Shown one piece after another: positions 55,080 to 64,000 of a stretch of 64,000 nt of DNA. The stretch spans positions 58,289,982-58,353,981 of the forward strand of contig CM055099.1 of assembly GCA_029204225.1 (NCBI GenBank), written 5' to 3'. The position numbers and the translations under genes are program-made. Each line of letters starts with the position of its first letter. Position 1 is the first letter of the stretch. The notes under the pieces were generated by a model, which saw only the letters and a program-made list of their open reading frames with translations, was not told where the DNA came from and searched no databases. The DNA comes from Diphasiastrum complanatum (Eukaryota; Streptophyta; Lycopodiopsida; Lycopodiales; Lycopodiaceae).

Positions 55080-58017
55080 TCATGAACATATCATCTTCAT
55101 TTCGAGGATTATCCGAGAAACATTCTTGTTCGTTAGATTTTTGTTGAGGCGAAAAGATATTTCTTCATGTATTTCGTCCTTTAGATATTTCTTTGTCTTA
55201 GAGAATGTTTGTCTTGCTGTTTCTTTAATTGAATAGTTTGTTTTGAGTTGATCTTTGAATTGTTGATGAAAACTGGAATCAAACTTCAATACATCTTTAA
55301 ACTTCAAAAACTCAGCATCCCATAGAAACATCACCACGACAAAGGCACGAATGAATATTCATGAATGATTCAGTTGTTCATATAATTTCTGAACAAGCTC
55401 CAAGTTCTGTTGAGCTTCGATCAAGAGCAAGTCTTCTTTTGATTTTGTATAGCGGCCAACTGGTAAGTTGCCGAATTCTTCTAGCTTAACCGAGAGTAAT
55501 GTTCCATCAAATAGCTCCTGGGTTAACTTGGTATCTTCATTTGAATCACTACGTAGAGTGATTTCTTTACGGTAACGTGCTGAAAATCTAATAAAATTGT
55601 TTTTAATATAAAGATTCTGAACAAAAAAAAATGTCTTCGCCGCAAAGGTACCAAACTGCCAAAATGTATATGTATAGAACTGCTTATAACAGAATGACTT
55701 CCTTCGATCTTGCAAATTATGGTGAATCTCTGCAAAATATTCTGCAAGGTTTCGCTCCCAATCCGCATAAAGACTGAATAATTCCGGATATGCCATATTT
55801 ATATTAATCAACAAACCTGCATCATCGACTGCACCTAAATCCGCAACAGCTTGTGGTTTATACAGTTGAAACTGCGACTTTCGCTTCCAAAAATGTCGCT
55901 TATTATCTTCGTTCCGCATAAATTGAAGTTCTTTGATACGAATATATTTGAGAGCATACATAGCCGAAGAGCCTATGTATAACTCTGATGATCCGAAAGG
56001 TACGACCTAGAACTTACCCTAGATTATGCCCCAGCAGAGACATCCCTTCTGTTCAATAGAGAGCTGGGCCCATAACCAGAGAAAGTCGTCCTTCTCCCAA
56101 GGTCGCTTCCATTAGTTGAAGGCGATGCCTACTGCGCCTGGTAGCATCATGTAATCCACATGCCATTGCAACTCAATATTAAAAGCATGTGGACACCATT
56201 TCCAGAAGCGTTTAGCAAATGCACAGAATCTGTCAGCACATACTGTTGACTGATTTTGCCACATTCGCTTTGGCTGTGTAGATGTAGTTGCCAAGTCTTG
56301 AGTTTGCAACTCAGCAGCCAGCTTCTGATCTTCCATTTGTTGCTTAAGATTCGACAGCTCTTGTTCGAGTTTGTCAATCTTTGCGACAGCCTCCAAGAAT
56401 TTTGGATGGCCTGAGGCTCCGGTGCAAGCAGACACAACTTGGATTTGTTGTGTGAGGTCATCAATTCGAAGAGGGTCTGAAGGTATTCATCATGTGCATC
56501 GGGACCGCTGCAAGATGGGGTGGCATCACTCGAGAGCTCCTTCAGCTCAGCCAACTCTTCCTCGACAAGAGCCTTCGCATCCTCGAGCGGTTGTAAGAAC
56601 TCGACTCGAAAATTTTTGAGCATCTGGCCTTGGAGCTGGTTCAGCTTCGTGAGATTGACTTTGATTGACCCTGCATTGGTGCTCAGAGACAGAGCAGCTT
56701 CTGCCTTTAGTCTTGTCATTCGCTCCTCCTGTAAATGTTTCTAGAGTGCGACATTATGTTGATTCGTAGCCAAAAGTTGCTGTTTCAAATAATCGTTTTG
56801 AGTCTGAAATTTGCCTGAATCATCTTATTTGTCTGCTTCAAAGAATCAGCTTTTTTTATTAGAGTCTGAAGCTGTGTTGCAAGAGAACGATGTTGTTCGA
56901 TCAGTTTCGTATTGTCTGATTCGAGCGAATCGATCTTCTTGAAGGACTCCTTCAGAGAGTCTAGTGATTTTCTCTCTGAGGTGATAAGCTACATCGTGAG
57001 TTTTTGGTAGTACTTGTCAAACTCATATACTTCAGCCACTAGATTCTTGGCTTTCTCTGTCATGGATCGAAATCATTGTCGCTGGTCGTCTGGTTCTTCT
57101 TCATCTGCCAAAGGTACCCCAGTGTCGCCTTCAGCAGCTATTCGTCCTTTGTCTGATGTGTCGGACTGGGTTGCGTCATCCTCAGAGGTGGATGCACTCT
57201 GCTGCTTCTGAGATGTAGAAGCAGATGCTGGCTTTGAAGCAGCAACAGCTCCATCGGTTTCCATTGTCACAGCTTCACTCTCCATAGTAGTGGTGGCTGC
57301 TACTTCGACTGCTGGTGCAGCATCGGATGTAACCGGAATAGGTATAGAAATGAGGCTGGAAAGATCAATTGGCTTGGGAGCTAACATCCTTCCCATCAGT
57401 AGTATTTTCTCTTGCTCAGTCAAAATTTGAAAATGAGCACATAGGCGAAAAACATGGACTCCGACTCCAGAAAACTTTTGATGTTTGATCCATCGCAAAA
57501 AAGCTTTGTATGTGATAACGCCGAAGCATACTGGATTATCCGCAAGCGCATCCAATATGTAACCAAAATTTTGAATTGAAATTGTTGCATCCGCATCCGT
57601 CAAAAATATGGCTTGGTTTGCGTATTTACAAAACAGTTTGAATGTTGCATCTTGGATCATAGAGATTTTGTACCCCTTCGTGGGTACGAAGCAGTTGCTT
57701 AGGAAGTGGGCATCTTCATCCACCGAATCTTTATTTGTCGCAACTAGCTTCCCATCCAATGGTAATCCGAGGGCTGTGCAAAACAAGTCTTCAGAGATGG
57801 TGAAGAATTTGCCTCGTATGTGAACTTTGAATTCCTCCTCCAAAATTGAATGTATAGAGTTCACAAACTCAGTACTGACTTCAGAGAGGATGATGGAGGG
57901 GTCCACTTTCAAATCACCCAACCTGCATCGATCCAAAAAGGACTGGATGGATGCCAGACGGATTCCTGCGTGTGCTTTCCAGATGATATTAGAGCTAGAA
58001 CCTGATCCGGAAGCCAT
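55080..58017 (-). pseudogene. Large broken ORF upstream of the F 3' LTR, unknown function
   Basis: I do not recognise this protein with certainty. The minus frame opens at ATG 58017. An N-terminal domain of about 210 residues contains VHIRGKFFTISEDLFCTALGLPLDGK, which resembles the N-terminal region of plant 'putative transposon protein' ORFs. A Ser/Thr/Ala-rich acidic linker follows to a stop at 57073. From 57070 to 56120 the reading is coiled-coil-like (KEEVEEELAEL-type heptads), broken by several stops and shifts. 55961-55359 (200 codons) is rich in Phe/Tyr/Lys (KQFYTYTFWQFG), and 55337-55080 (85 codons) is a Lys-rich tail ending 28 bp from the F LTR. Together they would make about 950 residues. 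No RT, integrase or gag zinc knuckle is present. It may be an extra ORF of an Athila-like element or a captured gene. Confidence 0.6.
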
Positions 58018-58340
58018 TGGTAGAATGTTTGGTGATAGCTCCGTAGATCACAATAGTTCGCAAAAGAGTGCTTTGATCGCAAAGAGAATGAGTGCATGAA
58101 AGCATAAACTCGCAGGTAGAAAGTGTAAAGAAGAAAAATGGAAAATAACTCTGATAAGCAGTAGCGGTGTGGAAGGGATGATGATGTGGCATGTTGACTT
58201 GACATCTGCCACTTCCATTTATGGAGGACATACATGGCTTAGTGTTTGAAACTATATTTTGCCAGATCGATCTTTAATGACGAAAGACCATTTGTGAAAA
58301 GAAAAAATAAATTAAGGATAAACAATATCTGTGAGCGTAC
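58018..58340. other. Region upstream of the minus ORF; no gene recognised
   Basis: It carries short frames only. It could be the 5' leader or promoter of the ORF starting at 58017. Confidence 0.35.
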
Positions 58341-58341
58341 A

Positions 58342-58593
58342 CACGTGTGAATAATGATGATCACGTGGCCATCATCTTTAATGGAGGGATACAAAAAGTA
58401 TATCGAGAAATTCTTGAAAGATTCTTAAAAATATGCTAGAAAGATTCTAGAAAGTTTTGTGAAACTTTCTCGAAGGATCTTAAAAAATGATACAGAAACT
58501 CACGAAAATTTCTCGAAAATTTTAGCAACATACTAGAAAATTTCTCAAAAAACTGGAGAAAATGCTAGAAAAGATTCTAGAAAAATTCTTGAA
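58342..58593 (-). promoter_or_regulatory. G-box pair and heat-shock-element-like cluster
   Basis: CACGTG occurs at 58342-58347 and 58362-58367. Six perfect TTCNNGAA sites follow at 58411, 58445, 58467, 58510, 58575 and 58586, embedded in degenerate GAAA/TTCT repeats. This is the core pattern of a heat-shock element. The cluster lies 325-580 bp upstream of the minus ORF start. It may also be a simple degenerate repeat without function. Confidence 0.4.
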
Positions 58594-58649
58594 AACGATT
58601 TATGAAAATTTGATTAACAAATTTAGTGTCGCGAAAAAATCTCGAAAAG

Positions 58650-58778
58650 TTCTCAAAAATACACAAGATATGACAGTAGATGTTTTCACTAAAGCATTAA
58701 GTTTGGAGTCACACAGAAGATTCTGTGTAGAACTAAATTTGAAGGTCAAGCCATTCAAGGATTCAAATTAAGGGGGCG
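58650..58778 (+). pseudogene. Copia pol C-terminal remnant and polypurine tract
   Basis: The frame reads TQDMTVDVFTKALSLESHRRFC, the C-terminal copia RNase H block (normally ADIFTKPL), then a stop at 58768-58770 and AAGGGGGCG just before the LTR. Sequence upstream is replaced by the GAAA/TTCT repeat. Confidence 0.8.
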
Positions 58779-59193
58779 TGTTGGATTATTCTCCTTCTTA
58801 CCAATCGTCTAATCGGTTTTAATCTTCATCCATTATTTAATCCAGTTCTGCGGATTTTCCCGTGTGCTTACACAGTCTGCAAAATTACAAGTGTTTTTAC
58901 ACAGTCTACAGAATTACATCGAGTTTGCGACAGTGTCTCCTTTCTTTCTTGTCAGGAATCCCGTTGAAAAAATGTAGTGTTGTCTTTTTCGTATTTTTTG
59001 CCTGATAGAAATCTCATGTAAAATCATAGTATCACATATTTCACTTTTTTCAAAGAGCTTCAAATGTTAAGGAGATGACTTTGGCAAAGTGTGGGAAAAG
59101 TCTAAATGAGATTTAAGGGCACCTTCTCCTTTTTCGTCTTTTTCATGAAAAACCCGACAGTGTCGCCTGTGGCTGTTTTAGTTCAATCCAACA
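58779..59193 (+). repeat. Copia 3' LTR (415 bp)
   Basis: It begins TGTTGGATT and ends AATCCAACA, a 9-bp terminal inverted repeat, right after a purine tract. No partner 5' LTR is seen. Confidence 0.8.
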
Positions 59194-59429
59194 GAGCTAG
59201 AGTTTTGGTTCATTTATGCAAACAGAACGTTTACAGCCAATTTAACCGCTGATCAGCAATCAATGACAAGGACTGGATGGATGTCAGCAGATCACCAGCC
59301 AACTGACGATCGCAATTGATGACCTAATTTTCTAGGATAAATAGTTTTTCATATTCCTATAGTTAAAAAAAAATCAGAATAATCATCTGAAAATCAGAAT
59401 CATCAAAAGCGCTCCACTCCGACTAGCGT

Positions 59430-60460
59430 TGTATAGAGCAACTGTATTCATGTGATACAGTCTCCTGTGACATAGAATATCCATCAATTCGTTGATCTGG
59501 TGAGCTTTATCTAAAGGTACTCAGATCTTGAGGTGATACAGGTTTCTCTTTCACTTTCATGTGGTGATGAGCTGAGTGGTTGCGGATTCAACCACTTCGC
59601 AAGTATCACCTTCAAAGGTGCTCCATCTACCATCTTAGCAACAAATAGTAGGTCCTTCTGAAGAGTGGGCATGTATAGAGTATCATCGAGTCTTTTGTCT
59701 CTTCCTTTGGTGCCTAACCACAACATTTCAATTCCGCTAACTTTGTGTCTATAACCATCTCCCAAGATTATATATCCGAAAGATACTGATTCTTGATAAT
59801 CATTGATCATGTGTCCTGTTGCCACAAAGTGTGACGTTGCACCTGAATCAAGAATTATTTCTTGTGTATCTGAAGTTGATGTCACACAGACATCAGTACA
59901 CAAGCAAGCTGTCGGATTCTTGCCGTTGTTGGCTCTTTATTTGGCCATCTTGGAGGATTCGGATTTCTCCACATAGGATGAGCTATTGTTGCTCTCCCAT
60001 CTGCTCTAAGATTTCTTGTTTCTGGAATTTTGGTTGCAGTCAACGGCTGCATCACCCTTTTTGTGACAGTGGATCCACTCTATATTTGGATTGAGCCAAC
60101 ACCTTTCAACAGTGTGGCCTTCTCGTGTGCATCTCGTGCAGGTCTTCTTCTCACCATTCTGTTGTCTCGGTTTATTTTTGCTCTTCCATTTGCCTTCTTT
60201 GGCTCCCTCTGACTGTTGTTTTCGATCTTGTCTTTGGTCTAATTCCCTCTTAGGCTTGAAATTCTTCCTTTGCTTCTCTTTGTTGCTGTAGAGAGCTTGA
60301 TCAGAGCTATCCTTGTCATCAAGGTATTCACGGGCTTTCACCTCTTTCCTGATCTCGATTATCATCTGTGAATCTTTAGCAAGCAATGTTTGGGTCGTCT
60401 GAAATGATCTCGGTAGAGCTCGCAGCAAGTATGTGAGCTGCTTTTCTGTTGAGACAACTA
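59430..60460 (-). pseudogene. Copia gag-protease, relative of copia-3 (copia-4)
   Basis: 60460-60006: gag C-terminal half with LTYLLRALPRSFQTTQTLL, a Lys-rich region and a CCHC zinc knuckle (CTRCTREGHTVERC), followed by a second Cys pair (IHCHKKGDAAVDC). 59903-59511: protease EIILDSGATSHFVATGHM with an intact D-S-G, close to the copia-3 protease at 12266-12730, where that triplet is mutated. The gag N-terminus is replaced at about 60460 by inverted LTR B sequence. Confidence 0.82.
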
Positions 60461-60462
60461 GT

Positions 60463-63400
60463 TCTTGGACCGGATGGTCCCGATAGCACACCGCTGGTGC
60501 CTTGGACCGAATGGTCCCTACGGCATACCGATGGCGTCCCGGGATACAACCCTCAGCTACGTGCCAGATCAAAAATTTGAAACGACCTTACAATTGGTGC
60601 TTTTACCGAACACTGAAACCCAGAAGGTAATCAGAGTCAATTTGAGAAAAATCCCAATTTATTAATAAATCTGAGAAGGTTACACATGTGTGACCAACCC
60701 TAGTTTCCAGAGCGTTGACATGCCAAGGCGGATGCCAGGACAACATTCCAGCAAGGGAGGCTGAGACTTGGTTGGAGCTCGCTCTGAGTCGCAAACCTCA
60801 CTCCTCTATAGTATTGGTGGGATTCGCCACCTCACCTCATACCAAGTACTCTACCCAGGCTGGTAAAGCATGTTTTCTCTCTCTAGGAAGTCATTATTCT
60901 CTCTCTAGAAGTTATTGATTCCCAGGCTTCCTTTAATCATGTGAGGTAATTACACATCGATCTGATCTCTCTGGACTTCGCTAGAACTGATCAAAGATTT
61001 TCAGCCATAGGAACTTGGCGTCATCTAGATTTTGGTCACAGTGGCACCGTGTAGCACAGGCATCCCAAAGGGAGCCAGGAACCACGACTTAGCTTCCCAA
61101 CCTTCAACTCTTGCCATCCAAACTCACTTGACATACAAGCAGTCAACTCGCCAACAACAATCAGACTTAACCAACTTGAAGTTTCGAAACCAACATTGAG
61201 ATCCACCCTGGCGCCATGCCAGATCGGGGGTCCCGATGTGGGTGACTTCCCTCCAAGCCAGCCGCCTGTAGTGCAGGCATCCCAAAGGGAGCCGGGATCC
61301 ACAACTTAGCTTCCCAGCCTTCAACTCTTGCCATCCCAACTCACTTGACATACAAGCAGCCAACTTGCCAACAACGATCAAACTTAACCAACTTGAAGTT
61401 CAGAAACCAACATTGAGATCCAACCTGGCACCATGCCAGATCGGGGGTCCCGATGTGGGTGACTTCCCTTCAAGCAAGTCACCCAACATACATTAAACTT
61501 AACCAACTCTAAGCTTCATTACAAATGAGTAACATCCATTCCAAGCAAGAGGTTTGACTTACATCAGACTTAATCAACTGAAATGTTCGTCACAAGCGTT
61601 GGAAACCAACCTGGGGCCATGCCAGACTGGACAACCATAAACAAGTAACTTCCACTTTAGCAAGCCATCCAACTCAGCCGACAGGTTAGAGCTCGTTCCC
61701 CAAGAGCTTAACCCATTCACGTTCATGCAAGGAACACTCATAACCACAAGCCGAGATAGATATGGAGACAACCAATTCTTGGAACAAATGATTCCGACAG
61801 CATATCGCTGGCGCCACGGACCGAATGGTCCGAACGGCATACCGCTGGCGTCCCAGGATACGACCCTCAGCTATGCGCCAGATCAAAAAGTTTGAAGCGG
61901 CCTTACAACTGGCGCTTTTACCGAACACTGAAACCCAGAAGGTAATCAGAGTCAGTTTGAGAAAAATCCCACTTTATTAATAAATCTGAGAAGGTTACAT
62001 TTCAAGTGTGTGACTGACCCTAGTCTTCGAGGCGCTCGCATGCCAAGGCGGGCGCCAGGACAACATTCTAGCAAGGGAGGCTTAGACTTGGTTGGAGCTC
62101 GCCCCGTGTCGCAACCCGCACCCCCCTATAGTATTGGTGGGATTCGCCACCTCCCCTCATACCAAGTACTCTACCCAGGTTGGTAGCACATGTTTTCTCT
62201 CTCTAGAATCTATTGATCCCCAGGCTTGTTTTGATCATGCCTAGATCGTGTGAGGTGATTGCACATCGATCTGAGCTCTCTGGACTTCGCTAGAACCGAT
62301 AAAGATTTTTAGCCATAGGAACTTGGCGTCGGCTGGATTCTGGTTACAGTGGCGATGGGAGTGGCACAGACGCTAGTGGCGCCGAGAGCAGTAGGGGCGC
62401 TGCTGGCACCAGGGACAATGCTGGCGCCGGAAGTAAAGCTTGTAAAGGTACCTTCATAAAATCTGATGTCCTCATCAGATGTCAGATTAAAGTAAAGGTG
62501 TCTCCCCATTAAAATGACTATACATTTAAGCTACTTGGCACAGTACTCAATTTACTGGCCACTTTTTATTAGCATGGTAGCTGGCACACCACAAGGTCTT
62601 TCTTATTGAAAAATTACATAACTTTGAAAATATCACTTTGTCAGAAAAAAGTGTAGATTTTATATTTCTTACGTAAAACCCAAGAATTTCATTAACTGGT
62701 GACAGAGGCTTTTCTTGTAAAATGTTCGCCCCTGTCGCTTTTGCCTTCTTGACTTTTGGAACTCCTTTGAGCTCCTGATTTGTACTTAAAAAACTCAACT
62801 TTCACAGTTTCTTCATTGATCAGCTGCCTTACACGTAACACAAGCCATCGTACTCATATGTTTCCTCATCATTGTTGGTCCAGAGAAAGCCTATAACAAA
62901 CTTTCCTTTCTGCAACAAAAACTTGTAAATGTATTAGGTCCAAAGTTCGCCAGTCTCCTCGTGTGAGTATGGCTAGGTCACCTTGAATTTGCCCCTCTTT
63001 TGATCAAATTTCATTCAAAATTTGCCCCAAGAGAGAGGCGTGTGTGATAGTTCCCCTCCTGCTTATAAAATCAGCTAACCGGACTTATAGTAGAGTTCTT
63101 TGGACACAAAGACTTTCCAACACTTTGCTTCCCATCTGCTAGAATTATGGGTTGATCCAACTTGTTGCCAATCTCTGAAGAAGATCCTAGTCATTCACCT
63201 TTGAGAAAAAATCCAACTGATACTGGATATCACCCATGCTGAGTGAGTTTCAGTTCCGAAGGTGGCCTGTTTTATAGAAGATCTCCCTTGAAATTGCCCT
63301 TTCCAACTTTTGACTTCTTGCTTGCGTTTGGTGGGCGTTGTTGCAAATGAAACTAACCCAAGAAATAGGCTAGCCATCCATCCCTTGCAAACATCGAGTC

Positions 63401-64000
63401 GTTTCGTTGTCGTTCACGTGCGAGTACTTGAACTGCAAATCCGCCCCACAGATTTTGTACTCGTCTTTGTTTGATGATATCAGCCTTCAAAAAAAAGCTT
63501 CCTTATCGAGCCATCAGCTCCTTGTATCACAAGCAATCATGCAAACCAGACAAAGCACGAGTACTAAGACTCACCACGAATACATACAAGCAAGACCCTC
63601 AGGGAGGTTTACTAACAGGTAACAAAGACAAGGTCCGCCTTTGAGATGGTCCTGCCAATGGACCTTTGCCTGGCCGCGCCCATACAGATAGATCACAGAA
63701 TCCGCCCACAGAGGACACCCATTCAACTATCCGTGCTTTCACCATTAAGCAGCACATTGCCTCAATCACGCCCCACCACTTTTTGGTCGATAGCCCTTAT
63801 AGCTAAACGATCGGCAGATATCCCGCACCGGCAGCTTACCACCCGTGCTTTACACCCAAATTCGAACAGCATATCTGTATCAATGGTTAACCCGTACAGT
63901 TCGAATATGTCGCCTCGCACCCCACAAGGCACAGACCGTGCTTTCACCTCCCTAGGCAGCACTTTGAGTGAGTTTCAGTTCCGAAGGTGGCATGTTTTAT
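60463..64000 (-). mobile_element. Rearranged inverted B element (B4)
   Basis: On the minus strand: hairpin leader (63964-63640), non-coding interior to 62460, CTGATGAGGACATCAG hairpin (62463-62478), then an LTR (62450-61266). The LTR start and purine tract junction has lost about 20 bp. Next come a second copy of the last 215 bp of LTR (61265-61051) and an LTR 5' part (61050-60463). At 63965 the leader switches to interior sequence matching 63239-63275. The window ends inside it. Confidence 0.78.
61266..62450 (-). repeat. LTR of B4, nearly complete
   Basis: On + it runs from TGTAGTGCAGGCATCCC to CTTGTAAAGGTA, the reverse of LTR B, including the GGCGCC-rich part near 62330-62435. Confidence 0.8.

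Noticed and set aside
57608-58099. Plus-strand frames opposite the unknown minus ORF
   Set aside because: Shadows of the longer minus frame with no motif of their own.
61036-61928. Several 60-90 codon minus frames
   Set aside because: They lie in LTR B sequence and vary between copies.

Overview
This window looks like repeat-rich nuclear DNA of a land plant. The support is a phytochrome-interacting-factor-type bHLH gene with GT-AG introns, an intronless EXORDIUM-like gene, Ty1/copia and Ty3/gypsy LTR retrotransposons with tRNA-iMet-type primer sites (TGGTATCAGAGC), and a second LTR family with a tRNA-Asp-type site (TGGCGTCGTTGCCGG). I cannot fix the species. A seed-free plant (fern, lycophyte or moss) is a guess from the PIF sequence. 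I saw no bacterial features, rRNA, tRNA genes or CRISPR arrays.

Only two host genes are convincing. A PIF-like bHLH gene lies on + at 2963-6046 (six coding exons), with a candidate promoter near 1943-1974, an upstream ORF and two possible C-termini. An EXORDIUM-like secreted protein lies on - at 29304-30134. Almost everything else is retrotransposon DNA, much of it nested.

Nest 1 (11.9-25.1 kb) has three levels. A + copia remnant (copia-3) is split by a - copia element (copia-2, 12805-23481, target duplication CTACA). That element is split by a young gypsy element, A1 (15657-20911, target duplication CAAAC). A1 has a long gag ORF and a damaged protease but no reverse transcriptase.

Nest 2 (35.2-49.4 kb): a + copia element (copia-D) is split by a non-coding gypsy-type element, B (36300-48683, target duplication GGTAT). 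B received three family-A insertions: A2 (36735-43004, GTCAC), which has protease-RT-RNase H-integrase-chromodomain but no gag; a solo LTR A3 (44282-45202, GTACT); and an inverted solo LTR A4 (47317-47950, CACAC). Two of these insertions lie 4 bp apart in the target sequence.

Families A and B have different LTRs but share the primer site, a 390-nt leader carrying five GTGCT...AGCAC hairpins, a CTGATGAGGACATCAG hairpin before the polypurine tract, and the motif TTTTACGTAA. The gag-only and pol-only A elements, plus coding-free B elements with the same cis elements, suggest a family mobilised in trans. This is the most interesting system I find here.

The right part (49.4-64 kb) holds gypsy fragments, an LTR family F with a tRNA-Asp-type primer site, and a broken ORF (55080-58017) of unknown function next to the F LTR. 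It also holds a block with six TTCNNGAA sites and two G-boxes, a copia 3' end with its LTR, another copia-3 relative, and a rearranged inverted B element that runs off the window.
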